Shown: positions 5,502 through 14,291, numbered from the stretch's first letter. The stretch: 14,493 nucleotides of DNA from CAZDUS01 sp964535015 (GCA_964535015.1 CAZHRU010000072.1:1-14493), one strand, 5' to 3'. Notes: generated by a model not told the origin, from the letters alone. Made by a program: numbers and translations.

Positions 5502-6785
5502 GTGAGAACTAGCGGTAAAGTGATCTGGCTTTTGGTGTTTCTGCTTATTGTGCGGCCGGGATCGATGGTGCGGGCCGAGATGGCGGAGACCAATCTGTCG
5601 CTTTCGGCCGTGGAGGAGGTGGCGATACGAGACAATGCGGATTTGAAGCGTCTGCGAGCCCAGTGGGAGGCCATGCTTGAGCGGCCGGTTCAGGCAGGCG
5701 CGCCGGCCAATCCGATGCTGACCTATGGCGGCATGGATGCCGCCAGCGGAGGGGTTTGGCCCGATACGGGCGAGAAGCGGATCATGGTGCAGCAGGAGTT
5801 GCCGGGGCGTGGCAAGCGCGCGTTGCGCGCGGGGGTGGCGGCCAGCGATGCCGAGGCAGCCCGTCAGGAACTTGAGATCATGACCCGGGATGTGGTGATG
5901 ATGGTCAAGGAAAGTTACTTTGATCTGTATGCCGTGCGGCGGATCATCGAGTTGACCGGCGAGGAGCAGAGGTTGGTCCGGCAGGCGGTGGATGTGGTGG
6001 AAACCCAGTATGGGACAGGCGAGCGATCGCAGGCCGATGTGGTGAAGGCTCACGCCGAGGTTACCCAACTGAAGCAGAAACTACTTGAGGCGCAGGCGCG
6101 AGAGGTCGTTCTGGCGGCCAAACTGAACATGCTGATGAACCGGAAGGCGGACCGTCCGGTTGGCAGGGTTGTCTTGCCGGAGGGAAAGGCATTTTCCGGC
6201 GGGGTGGAATCGTTACTGGCACTGGCGGTGAAGAGTCGGCCGGAACTCAAGGCGGTTGAAGTGAAGATCGAGAGAAGCGATCTGGAAAAGAAACTCATGG
6301 AGAAGGAATCCCGGCCTGATTACAAGGTCGGGTTGGAGTACCGGGATGTCGGGATGGGGGACGACATGGTGATGTTTACCGTTGGGGTGGATCTGCCGAT
6401 TTGGAATTCGAAGGTCAAGGCCGGGGTCGGGGAGGCGGAAAAGCGGCGGGTTGCCGGCGAGTCCGAGCGTGAGGCGGTCCGTCGGCAGACGGAATTTGAT
6501 GTCCAGGAGGCGTTTTCCATGCTGCGGGCAACCCGACAGGTTCTGACGTTATATCGCGAGGAACTGATACCGCAGGCGGAGGCCAGGCGGGCCGCCAGTG
6601 GAATTGGATACAGGACGGGCAAGGCGGATTTTATGGAGTTCGTGGAAAGTGAACGCTTCGCGCTTGGCGTCAAAATGATGGTGGCGATGAGTGAGGGGGC
6701 GGTTGGTATGCGGATGGCCCGGTTGGAACGGGCCATCGGCGCGCCGCCATTCACCGCCGGTGCGGCGGAAGGAGAAGGAAAGTGA
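5502..6785 (+). CDS. outer-membrane efflux protein, TolC/CusC/CzcC family
   Basis: This 427-residue protein has an N-terminal signal peptide (hydrophobic about 7-17, likely cleavage after VRA25). It shows the duplicated outer-membrane efflux layout: a helical-hairpin repeat with PLTYGG-like and GRGKRALRA segments in the first half (about 36-215), and a second repeat (about 235-415) with SRPELKAVEVKIERSD and a beta segment with VGVDLPIW. It forms the outer-membrane channel of the RND pump. The start is GTG 5502 with gaggg at 5491-5495; GTG 5520 is possible but would shorten the signal. Its stop overlaps the adaptor start by 4 nt, which indicates translational coupling. There is no lipobox, unlike E. 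coli CusC. Confidence 0.9.
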   Translation: MRTSGKVIWLLVFLLIVRPGSMVRAEMAETNLSLSAVEEVAIRDNADLKRLRAQWEAMLERPVQAGAPANPMLTYGGMDAASGGVWPDTGEKRIMVQQELPGRGKRALRAGVAASDAEAARQELEIMTRDVVMMVKESYFDLYAVRRIIELTGEEQRLVRQAVDVVETQYGTGERSQADVVKAHAEVTQLKQKLLEAQAREVVLAAKLNMLMNRKADRPVGRVVLPEGKAFSGGVESLLALAVKSRPELKAVEVKIERSDLEKKLMEKESRPDYKVGLEYRDVGMGDDMVMFTVGVDLPIWNSKVKAGVGEAEKRRVAGESEREAVRRQTEFDVQEAFSMLRATRQVLTLYREELIPQAEARRAASGIGYRTGKADFMEFVESERFALGVKMMVAMSEGAVGMRMARLERAIGAPPFTAGAAEGEGK

Positions 6786-8029
6786 AGACAAATTCCTGCC
6801 TTGTGATTTGCCTGCTGATTCTTGGAGCGGTCACTTGGACAATGCCCATGGGATGCGCGAGAAATGATAAGGGTAGCGAGGGGGTCAAGCACCCGAAATA
6901 CCATTGCCCAATGCATCCCACCGTGGTGTCGGACCGGGTGATTGACTGTCCGATTTGCGGGATGAAGTTGGTGCCCATTGTGGAGGCGAAGCCGGCGTTG
7001 CCGGGGTTGCCGGGGTTGGCGGCCATATCCATTGCGCCGGATGCGCGGCAACGGATGGGACTCAAACTGGGTTCGGTTGAAAATCGCGTGATGGTGCGCC
7101 GACAGATGACCTCCGCGCGGGTGATTGAGGATGAAACGCGTTTCTTTCGGGTGACGACGAAAGTGGATGGGTGGGTGGACAGGCTCCTGGTGGCGGTGAC
7201 CGGGCAGGCGGTGCGCAAGGGTGAGCCGCTGTTGACGATCTACAGTCCGGCGCTGGTCTCGGCCCAGCAGGAATATCTTGGCATTCTGCAGTCGGTGCGG
7301 CCGGTGGCAGGCGTCGCCAGCGATGTGTCGGCGGGTGGGGGCCGGTGGTTGGAGGCGGCGCGGCAACGGTTGCAGTTTTGGGACGTGGGTGATGAGCAGA
7401 TTGCCCGCCTGGAGACGACGCGCCAGGTGGAGAAGGTGTTGACGTTGTATGCGCCAGCCAGCGGGTTTGTCGCCGAGAAGACCGTGTTGGCGGGGCAGAA
7501 GATCATGGCCGGGGAACCCTTGATGGTGATTGCCGATTATGCGGTGGTGTGGGGGGATGCGGATATTTATGCGTCCGATCTGGCGTACGTTCAAACCGGC
7601 ATGCCCATCACGGTTACGTTTTCCTATTGGCCGGGGAAGACGTTCGGCGGTGCCGTGAGTTTCCTGTCGCCATCGCTTGATCCGGAGACTCGGACGCTCA
7701 AGGCCCGTCTGGAGATTCCCAACCCCGATTTGTTGTTGAAGCCGGGAATGTTCGGGGATGCCAGGTTGGAGTATCCCCTGGGGGAGAAACTGGCGGTGCC
7801 GGAAACGGCCATCATGAGAACGGGGGATCATTGCTATGTCTTCCGGGATGGCGCAGAGGGGACACTGGTTCCGGTGGAGGTGAAGGTGGGGGTACGCAGT
7901 GACGGTTACTACGAGGTATTGTTCGGGTTGAACGAAGGTGACCGTGTGGTGACGGCCGCCAATTTCCTGGTGGACTCGGAATCCTCTATGCGGGCGGCGG
8001 TGGAGGTTCTGACAGGAACGGAGTTATGA
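6782..8029 (+). CDS. cusB: periplasmic adaptor (membrane fusion protein) of the Cus-type pump, with N-terminal metal-binding domain
   Basis: This 415-residue adaptor links the RND transporter to the outer-membrane channel. A signal peptide (about 1-24) ends at C25 in MPMGC, a poor but possible lipobox. A heavy-metal-binding domain follows: YHCPMHP (40-46) and CPICGMKLVP (56-65). The barrel-sandwich, hairpin and beta-barrel parts show typical segments: VDGWVDRLLVAVTGQAVRKGEPLLTIYSP (about 128-156), YAPASGFVAEKTVLAGQKIMAGEPL (223-247) and PGMFGDARLEYPL (321-333). The helical hairpin lies around 158-215. The start is GTG 6782 (GTGA overlap with the previous stop) after a strong ggagaagga. The metal-binding segment fits direct hand-over of Cu/Ag to the transporter. 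The symbol is by family and position and not proven orthology. Confidence 0.88.
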   Translation: MKTNSCLVICLLILGAVTWTMPMGCARNDKGSEGVKHPKYHCPMHPTVVSDRVIDCPICGMKLVPIVEAKPALPGLPGLAAISIAPDARQRMGLKLGSVENRVMVRRQMTSARVIEDETRFFRVTTKVDGWVDRLLVAVTGQAVRKGEPLLTIYSPALVSAQQEYLGILQSVRPVAGVASDVSAGGGRWLEAARQRLQFWDVGDEQIARLETTRQVEKVLTLYAPASGFVAEKTVLAGQKIMAGEPLMVIADYAVVWGDADIYASDLAYVQTGMPITVTFSYWPGKTFGGAVSFLSPSLDPETRTLKARLEIPNPDLLLKPGMFGDARLEYPLGEKLAVPETAIMRTGDHCYVFRDGAEGTLVPVEVKVGVRSDGYYEVLFGLNEGDRVVTAANFLVDSESSMRAAVEVLTGTEL

Positions 8030-11000
8030 TTCGCAGACTCATTGAATTCAGTGCGCGCAACCGTTGGCTGGTCATCATGGTGACGGCGGCGGCGGTGGCG
8101 TATGCGGTTTACACGATGAGGAACATCCGGCTCGATGCGATTCCGGACCTGAGTGATACGCAGGTGATCGTGTATACGAAATGGGACCGCAGTCCTGACA
8201 TCCTGGAAGACCAGGTGACGTATCCGATCATTACCGCGCTGTTGGGAGCCCCGAAGGTCAAGGCGATCCGCGGGTTCAGTGATTTCGGGTTTTCCTATGT
8301 CTACGTGATTTTTCAGGATGGCACGGATATCTACTGGGCGCGGAGTCGGGTGGTCGAATATCTGTCCAAGATCCAGGGGAACCTGCCGCGCGGGGTAACC
8401 CCCGAACTCGGGCCGGATGCCACGGGAGTGGGTTGGGTGTTTGAGTATGCGCTGGTGGACAAGTCCGGCAAGCACAGTTTGGCCGAGTTGCGGACCTTTC
8501 AGGACTGGGTATTGCGTTACGCGCTTCAGAGTGTACCCGGGGTTGCCGAGGTGGCCGGCATTGGCGGATTCCAGAAGCAGTACCAGGTGACGGTGGATCC
8601 CAACCGGTTGCAAAATTACGGGCTCTCCCTGATGGAGTTGACGGAGGCGATCCGGCGCAATAACGACGAGGTAGGGGGGCGGTTGCTGGAGTGGAGTGGG
8701 CGGGAGTACATGGTGCGCGGGCGCGGGTACGTGAAATCCACTGAGGAGTTGGGCCAGGCGGTCGTCAAGGTGAACGCGCAGGGGACGCCGGTGTTGTTGC
8801 GCGATGTGGCGGACATTGCGTTGGGGCCCCAGATCCGGCGCGGTCTGGCCGATCTCAACGGCAACGGGGATGCGGTGGGCGGGATCGTGGTTATGCGGCA
8901 TGGCGAGAACGCGATGAATGTGATCAGGCGTGTGAAGGACAAGTTGGAGGATCTCAAGCCATCGCTACCCGAGGGGGTTGAGGTGGTTACGACGTACGAC
9001 CGGTCCGACCTGATCGGGAAGTCGATTGACAACCTTAAACATGAATTGCTGGTGGAGATATTGATTGTCAGTTTGGTGATCCTGTTCTTCCTGTGGCACA
9101 TACCGTCGGCCGTTGTACCGATCATCACGATCCCGGTTTCGGTGGGGTTGTCGTTCATCCCGATGTATTTTTTGGGGATTACCTCCAACATCATGAGTCT
9201 GGCCGGGATTGCCATTTCCATCGGGGTGTTGGTGGATGGGGCGATTGTGGAGGTGGAGAACGCCTACAAGAAACTGGAACTCTGGCAGGAGGGAGGGCGG
9301 GTGGGGGATTTCCACCGGATCCGGTTGGAGGCGTTGATGGAGGTGGGGCCTTCGGTGTTCTTTTCCCTGTTGGTGATTGCGGTGTCATTCCTGCCGATTT
9401 TCACGTTGGTGGAGCAGGAGGGGCGTCTTTTCAAACCGTTGGCCTACACCAAGACGCTGGTCATTGCGTTGGCGGCCGTCCTGGCGGTGACGTTGGATCC
9501 TGCCGTGCGGATGCTTTTCAGCCGGATGGAGCCGTTCCGGTGGCGGTTCCGTTGGGTATCGTCGCTGTTGACGACGATAGTTGTGGGGCGGTATTACCCG
9601 GAGGAGAAGCATCCGGTGAGCCGGGTGCTTTTTGCCTTGTATGAGCGGCCTTGCCGGTGGGTGTTGCGCCATCCCAGACTGGTGATTGCGTTGGCCGTGC
9701 TGATTGTCGGGACCACCGTGCCGGTCTATTTCAAATTGGGGCATGAGTTCATGCCGCCCCTGAACGAAGGGGTGATTCTCTACATGCCGACGACGTTGCC
9801 CGGGATTTCGGTGACGGAGGCCCAGCGGCTCATGGAAACGCAGGATCGTATTCTCCGATCGTTTCCGGAGGTGGAGTCGGTTTTCGGGAAGGCGGGGCGG
9901 GCGGACACCTCCACGGATCCGGCGCCGCTGTCGATGATGGAGACCACGGTGGTGTTGAAGCCGCCTGCGGAGTGGCGTGCGAAGGAGCGGTGGTTTACGA
10001 AGTGGGCGCCCCGTCCGTTGCGGGCGGTCTTGGGGCACGTCTGGCCGGAGCATGTGTCGTGGGAGGAGTTGGTTGATGAGATGGATCACGCTCTGCAGAT
10101 ACCGGGGTGTGTCAACGGTTGGACCATGCCCATCAAGGGGCGCATTGACATGTTATCCACGGGGATCCGGACGCCGGTTGGCATCAAGGTGTTTGGGGCG
10201 GACATTGGGGAAATTGAGCGGGTGGGGGAACGGTTGGAGGCGATTTTGCGGGGGGTGCCGGGGACCCGGAGTGTCATTGCCGAGCGAACGGGCCGGGGAT
10301 TCTTTGTGGATTTTGTCCCCAGGCGCGAGGCACTGGCCCGCTACGGACTGACGGTGGATGATGTTCAGGCGGTCATCATGTCCGCCGTGGGCGGGGAGAC
10401 GATCTCGACCACCATCGAGGGGCGCGAACGGTATTCGATCAACCTGCGTTACCCCCGTGACCGGAGGACGGAGTTGGATCAACTGGAGCGAATTCCGGTG
10501 ACGACGGCCAAGGGGGTTCAGGTGCCGATGATCGAGTTGGCGGACGTCACGCTGGTCAACGGTCCAGCCATGATTCGCGATGAGAACGGGATGCTGGCCG
10601 GGTATGTGTATGTGGACATTGAGGGGCGCGATGTGGGCGGGTATGTGGCGGATGCCAAGCAGGCGGTGGCGCGGGACCTGAAACTTCCGACGGGGTATTC
10701 GCTGTCATGGAGCGGGCAATACGAGAACATGTTACGCGTGCGGGAGCGGCTGAAGATTGTCATTCCGGGAGCCCTCCTCCTGATTTTCATCCTGCTTTAC
10801 ATGAACACGAAATCGGCGTTCAAGTCGCTGGTGGTCATGTTGGCGGTGCCATTTTCGATGGTGGGGGCGGTTTGGCTGATGTATGTCCTTGGGTACAACA
10901 TTTCCATCGCGGCGTGGGTGGGGATGATCGCGTTGATGGGACTTGATGCGGAAACGGGAGTTTTCATGTTGTTATTTCTGGATTTGTCCTACGAGCAGGC

Positions 11001-11280
11001 GCGGAAGGAAGGGCGGTTACGCACCTTGGTGGATCTGCATGAGGCTATTGTGCATGGTGCGGTGAAGCGGATCCGGCCCAAGTTGATGACGGTGGCGGCG
11101 GCCTCGATGGGGTTGATGCCCATCATGTGGTCGGTGGGGAGCGGGGCGGACCTGATGAAGCGGGTGGCGGCTCCGATGGTGGGGGGATTATTCACGTCGT
11201 TCCTGATGGAGTTGCTGGTGTACCCGGCAATTTACCTGCTCTGGAAGAGGCGGCAAGTGAAAGCGTCAATTCAGGCGTGA
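8026..11280 (+). CDS. cusA: HME-family RND transporter, CusA-type Cu(I)/Ag(I) proton antiporter
   Basis: This 1084-residue inner-membrane pump has about 12 membrane segments (first at about 13-30; clusters at about 340-494, 551-569 and 909-1072) and two large periplasmic loops. The three methionines of the CusA transport site appear as M587 (LYMPTTLPGIS), M637 (APLSMMETT) and M709 (RIDMLSTGIRTP). The proton-relay acids and lysine correspond to D404 (VLVDGAIVEVEN), E976 (GLDAETGVF) and K1019 (RIRPKLMT). These residues favour Cu(I)/Ag(I) over the Zn/Co/Cd CzcA group. Relative to E. coli CusA there are about 24 extra residues at 652-678; similar insertions occur in other family members. ATG 8026 overlaps the adaptor stop (ATGA), with aggaa upstream. 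The frame is intact, so the pump should be functional. Confidence 0.94.
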   Translation: MIRRLIEFSARNRWLVIMVTAAAVAYAVYTMRNIRLDAIPDLSDTQVIVYTKWDRSPDILEDQVTYPIITALLGAPKVKAIRGFSDFGFSYVYVIFQDGTDIYWARSRVVEYLSKIQGNLPRGVTPELGPDATGVGWVFEYALVDKSGKHSLAELRTFQDWVLRYALQSVPGVAEVAGIGGFQKQYQVTVDPNRLQNYGLSLMELTEAIRRNNDEVGGRLLEWSGREYMVRGRGYVKSTEELGQAVVKVNAQGTPVLLRDVADIALGPQIRRGLADLNGNGDAVGGIVVMRHGENAMNVIRRVKDKLEDLKPSLPEGVEVVTTYDRSDLIGKSIDNLKHELLVEILIVSLVILFFLWHIPSAVVPIITIPVSVGLSFIPMYFLGITSNIMSLAGIAISIGVLVDGAIVEVENAYKKLELWQEGGRVGDFHRIRLEALMEVGPSVFFSLLVIAVSFLPIFTLVEQEGRLFKPLAYTKTLVIALAAVLAVTLDPAVRMLFSRMEPFRWRFRWVSSLLTTIVVGRYYPEEKHPVSRVLFALYERPCRWVLRHPRLVIALAVLIVGTTVPVYFKLGHEFMPPLNEGVILYMPTTLPGISVTEAQRLMETQDRILRSFPEVESVFGKAGRADTSTDPAPLSMMETTVVLKPPAEWRAKERWFTKWAPRPLRAVLGHVWPEHVSWEELVDEMDHALQIPGCVNGWTMPIKGRIDMLSTGIRTPVGIKVFGADIGEIERVGERLEAILRGVPGTRSVIAERTGRGFFVDFVPRREALARYGLTVDDVQAVIMSAVGGETISTTIEGRERYSINLRYPRDRRTELDQLERIPVTTAKGVQVPMIELADVTLVNGPAMIRDENGMLAGYVYVDIEGRDVGGYVADAKQAVARDLKLPTGYSLSWSGQYENMLRVRERLKIVIPGALLLIFILLYMNTKSAFKSLVVMLAVPFSMVGAVWLMYVLGYNISIAAWVGMIALMGLDAETGVFMLLFLDLSYEQARKEGRLRTLVDLHEAIVHGAVKRIRPKLMTVAAASMGLMPIMWSVGSGADLMKRVAAPMVGGLFTSFLMELLVYPAIYLLWKRRQVKASIQA

Positions 11281-11311
11281 CAAGAGCCGGTGGAATATGG
11301 TGGGTTGCGGT

Positions 11312-12277
11312 ATGAACACAGTATCTGACATAGGGGAAGTGGGGTTGATTGAGAGATTGGGACGGTTGGTTCCAGGGCGTCGTGATGTGGTGGTGGGGAT
11401 TGGGGATGACTGTGCGGTGGTTCGGGGCGGGAAGGGGGATCGGTATGACTGGCTTCTGAAGAGCGATCCGGTGATTGAGGGGGTGCATTTCGCCGCTGAC
11501 ACGAAGGGAGAATGGGTAGGGCATAAGGCGGTGGGGCGTGTGTTGAGCGACATCGCCGCGATGGGCGGGGAGCCGTTATGGCTGTTGATTGATCTGGTGG
11601 CGCCGGCGGGGATGTCCTGCGGGCGAATTGAAGCGGTGTATAGAGGGGCGGCGGCCCTGGCGCGGCGGCATGGAGTGGCGATTATCGGGGGCGACACGGC
11701 ACGGGGTCCGGTCTTGGAGTTGCATGTGTTCGGGGTTGGGCGTGTGCCAAGGGGAACGGCGGTATTGAGATCGGGGGCGAGGGCGGGTGACCGGCTGTAT
11801 GTAACGGGAACGCTGGGTGGAACGTTGGCGGGGCGGCATCTGCGGGTGGAGCCGCGGGTGGCGGAGGGGTGCTGGTTGAGGGAGGGCGGGTGGGTGACGG
11901 CGATGCTGGACGTGAGCGACGGGGTGGCGGCGGATTTGCCGCGGTTGGCGAAGGCGAGCGGGGTGGGGGCGGTGGTGGAGGCGGTGGCGGTGCCGGTGTC
12001 GGCGGCGGCGAGGAGGATGGCGAAGGGAAAAAGGGGTAGTCAACGACGGGCGGCGGATGAGGGATTACGGCATGCGTTGGGGGATGGCGAGGATTTTGAG
12101 TTGTTGTTCAGTGTGCCGGTGCGCAAGGCGGCGGCATTTGAGGCGGCGTGGCGGAGGCGGTTCCGGTTGAAGTGTACCGCGATTGGGCGGATGACGCGGT
12201 CGGTCGGCACGGTGGAGTTGCTGAGGAACGGGGAGTCGGTTCCGTTGTTACAGCGGGGGTATGAGCACTTCAGGTGA
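11312..12277 (+). CDS. thiL: thiamine-monophosphate kinase
   Basis: ThiL phosphorylates thiamine monophosphate with ATP to give thiamine diphosphate, the last step of thiamine cofactor synthesis, in the cytoplasm. The 321-residue protein carries the AIRS/ThiL motifs: GIGDDCAV (29-36), SDIAAMGGEP (79-88), GGDTARG (126-132), DVSDGVAADLPR (200-211) and GDGEDFELLF (257-266). ATG 11312 is preferred over in-frame ATG 11297 because ggtggg lies 7 nt upstream and the N-terminus then matches family length. It starts 31 nt after the pump gene, with no terminator between, and ends inside an alternative start region of tsaE. The codons are very G-rich, with an Arg/Ala-heavy stretch at 223-250. Confidence 0.92.
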   Translation: MNTVSDIGEVGLIERLGRLVPGRRDVVVGIGDDCAVVRGGKGDRYDWLLKSDPVIEGVHFAADTKGEWVGHKAVGRVLSDIAAMGGEPLWLLIDLVAPAGMSCGRIEAVYRGAAALARRHGVAIIGGDTARGPVLELHVFGVGRVPRGTAVLRSGARAGDRLYVTGTLGGTLAGRHLRVEPRVAEGCWLREGGWVTAMLDVSDGVAADLPRLAKASGVGAVVEAVAVPVSAAARRMAKGKRGSQRRAADEGLRHALGDGEDFELLFSVPVRKAAAFEAAWRRRFRLKCTAIGRMTRSVGTVELLRNGESVPLLQRGYEHFR

Positions 12278-12305
12278 GTTCTGGATTCCTGAGGGACGGT
12301 TTTGT

Positions 12306-12749
12306 ATGCTCCGATTCGATATGAATCATGAACTCATTGTTGAATCGCACAGTGTGGCGGATACGCACAAGTTGGCGCGGCATTTATTGAAGCAACTTCC
12401 GGCCAAGGCCGTTCTGGCGTTACACGGGGACCTGGGCGGAGGCAAGACCTGTTTTGTGCAGGGATTGGCGGCGGCGCTGGGGATTGACCGGCCGGTCACC
12501 AGTCCCACGTTCACCCTTGTTCATGAATATCGGGGGAGCCGGCCGCTGGTGCATGTGGACCTCTACCGCATTCGCGGGTCCGAAGACGCCTTGATGCTGG
12601 GGTTGGAGGAGTATTTCGACTTGGAAGGCATTACGGCGGTGGAGTGGGCGGAGCGGGCGCTGGATCTGTTTCCGCCGGATACAGTGCATTTGTATTTCGA
12701 GACGGTTGGCGACGAGCATACGCGCCGGATTACCATCAAGTTTCCCTGA
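12306..12749 (+). CDS. tsaE: tRNA threonylcarbamoyladenosine biosynthesis ATPase TsaE
   Basis: TsaE is the small ATPase that works with TsaB, TsaC and TsaD to make the t6A37 modification of ANN-decoding tRNAs. With this start it has 147 residues, the usual length. The Walker A motif is GDLGGGKT (41-48), followed by the family signatures SPTFTLVHEY (66-75), HVDLYRI (83-89, with D85) and VEWAER (112-117). I prefer ATG 12306 because gaggga (12291-12296) is well spaced. ATG 12261 would overlap thiL and add 15 atypical residues; ATG 12321 gives the shortest form. It is probably cotranscribed with thiL. The partner genes are not in the window. Confidence 0.93.
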   Translation: MLRFDMNHELIVESHSVADTHKLARHLLKQLPAKAVLALHGDLGGGKTCFVQGLAAALGIDRPVTSPTFTLVHEYRGSRPLVHVDLYRIRGSEDALMLGLEEYFDLEGITAVEWAERALDLFPPDTVHLYFETVGDEHTRRITIKFP

Positions 12750-13003
12750 ACGGCCACAAAATTCCGTAAGGATGTAGGACCGCGCGGTGTGCGGTCGAAT
12801 TCCGAGCATGAAGAAAGTTGGGGTGATGGGTAGGTTCGCCGCGGACGTTTAACGTTTGCCTCCACCGGGACGAGTCCGGTGGGCGGCTGACGGCATATCG
12901 CCAAAATCGGAGATGCGCCCTTTGGATTTGGGCCATTGCATCGGACTAGTGGCTTGTGTAGCATGACCGCCATTCTTGAACGAATGAAACACAGGGGTGC
13001 GTT
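12750..13003. other. 254-bp gap with hairpins upstream of serS, no gene identified
   Basis: Two hairpins are visible: gaccgc (12778-12783) with gcggtc (12791-12796), and ccaccgg (12862-12868) with ccggtgg (12876-12882), the latter extended by gcc (12858-12860) with ggc (12885-12887). Neither is followed by T residues, so neither is an intrinsic terminator for tsaE. Small reading frames on the minus strand do not look like proteins. The stretch could be a serS leader RNA or simple spacer. I recognise no riboswitch or tRNA. Confidence 0.4.
12936..12964 (+). promoter_or_regulatory. possible sigma-70 promoter of serS
   Basis: TTGCAT (12936-12941) is followed after exactly 17 nt by TAGCAT (12959-12964), which keeps four of six -10 consensus bases. 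It would start transcription about 30 nt before the serS ATG. The -35 is only half consensus. If it is the real promoter, the hairpins at 12778-12887 lie outside the serS leader. Confidence 0.3.
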
Positions 13004-14284
13004 ATGTTGGACATCAGGTTGATTCGCGAAAAAGAGGACGTTGTGCGTCAAGGGTTGGCGGCGCGGGGACATGGGACCGAGGTCCTGGACGCCGTTGTGG
13101 CCGATGATGCCAGTCGGCGGAAGTTGGTAACTGACGTCGAGGCGCTCAAGAATCAGCGCAATGTGGTTTCCAAGGAGATTGGCATGTTGCGCGGCAAGGG
13201 GCAGGATACGACGGCCCAGCAGAAGGCCACGCGCGAACTGGGCGACCTGATCACCCAGAAGGATGGCGAGATTCGTGACTTGGAAGCCCGGTTGAAGGAT
13301 AATCTGCTCCGTATTCCGAACATCCCGCATTCCAGTCTGCCGGTGGGCAGGGATGCCGCGGACAACAAGGTTGTGCGTGTTCACGGGGAGCCGACAACGT
13401 TTGCCTTTCCGCCCAAAGGGCATGTGGAGATCGGCGAAGCGCTGGGCCTGTTTGATTTTCCGAGGGCCGCGCGGATGACGGGGTCGGGGTTCCCGCTCTT
13501 TATCGGGCAGGGGGCACGGCTCCAGCGGGCCCTGATCCAGTTCATGCTGGACTTGCATGTCAGGGAGCACGGTTATACCGAGATGTTGCCGCCCTTTGTG
13601 GTCAATACGGCCTCGATGATCGGGACCGGCCAGTTACCGAAGATGGCGGAGGACATGTACCATGCCACGGATGACCTCTGGTTGATTCCCACGGCGGAGG
13701 TGCCGGTGACCAACTATTACCGTGACGACGTTATTGACCGTCCGTTGCCGGTGTATTTGACGGCGTATACGCCGTGTTTCCGGCGCGAGGCCGGGGCGGC
13801 GGGCAAGGAGACGCGGGGGTTGATCCGGGTCCATCAGTTCGACAAGGTGGAGATGGTCAAGTTTGTGGAGCCCTCCACGTCGTATGATGAACTGGAGACC
13901 CTGGTTAAGAATGCCGAGGATGTGTTACAGCGGCTTGGGTTGCACTACCGGGTATTGAGTCTCTGCACGGGGGACATCAGTTTTGCGGCGGCAAAGTGTT
14001 ACGACCTGGAACTGTGGGCGCCGGGTCAGAATGCATGGTTGGAGGTGTCGTCCTGCAGCAACTTCGAGGCGTTCCAGGCGCGCCGGGCGAACATCCGGTA
14101 CCGGCGGCCGGACGGAAAGACCGACTTTGTGCACACGCTGAACGGGTCCGGTGTGGCGTTGCCGCGGCTGGTGGTTGCCATTCTTGAAAACGGCCAGCAG
14201 GCGGATGGGTCGGTGGTTTTACCCGAGGCGCTGGTGCCGTATATGGGCGGGGTCAAGCGGTTGGTGCAGGGGGCGAAGGGGTAA
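13004..14284 (+). CDS. serS: seryl-tRNA synthetase
   Basis: This cytoplasmic class II synthetase charges tRNA-Ser (and tRNA-Sec) with serine. The 426-residue protein matches the bacterial family length. It begins MLDIRLIREK. The N-terminal tRNA-binding coiled-coil arm spans about 30-105. The catalytic core includes TAEVPVTNYY (230-239), motif 2 TPCFRREAGAAGKETRGLIRVHQF (256-279), SSCSNFEAFQARR (349-361) and motif 3 LNGSGVALPRLVVAILEN (379-396). ATG 13004 has aggggt at 12993-12998. It is preceded by a 254-bp gap and followed 21 nt later by tilS. Confidence 0.97.
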   Translation: MLDIRLIREKEDVVRQGLAARGHGTEVLDAVVADDASRRKLVTDVEALKNQRNVVSKEIGMLRGKGQDTTAQQKATRELGDLITQKDGEIRDLEARLKDNLLRIPNIPHSSLPVGRDAADNKVVRVHGEPTTFAFPPKGHVEIGEALGLFDFPRAARMTGSGFPLFIGQGARLQRALIQFMLDLHVREHGYTEMLPPFVVNTASMIGTGQLPKMAEDMYHATDDLWLIPTAEVPVTNYYRDDVIDRPLPVYLTAYTPCFRREAGAAGKETRGLIRVHQFDKVEMVKFVEPSTSYDELETLVKNAEDVLQRLGLHYRVLSLCTGDISFAAAKCYDLELWAPGQNAWLEVSSCSNFEAFQARRANIRYRRPDGKTDFVHTLNGSGVALPRLVVAILENGQQADGSVVLPEALVPYMGGVKRLVQGAKG

Positions 14285-14291
14285 GGGGAAA

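Noticed and set aside
5399..5512. Small 37-codon reading frame overlapping the YHS stop by ATGA
   Set aside because: It spans a clear intrinsic terminator hairpin and has no recognisable features; chance frame.
4926..6068. Long minus-strand frames opposite the efflux genes (also 6320-7831, 7909-8901 and 12563-13570)
   Set aside because: They are His/Arg/Pro-rich antisense frames typical of GC-rich genes; no domain motifs, and the + strand frames are clearly real genes.
12771..12800. T-box-like ACCGCG motif upstream of serS
   Set aside because: Only a short match to the conserved T-box segment is present, with no antiterminator/terminator pair or T tract, and it lies far from the serS start.
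12820..12905. Fluoride riboswitch resemblance (GGTGATGG ... GGCTGACGG)
   Set aside because: The flanking segments that should form the closing helix do not pair, and the downstream gene is serS, not a fluoride exporter.
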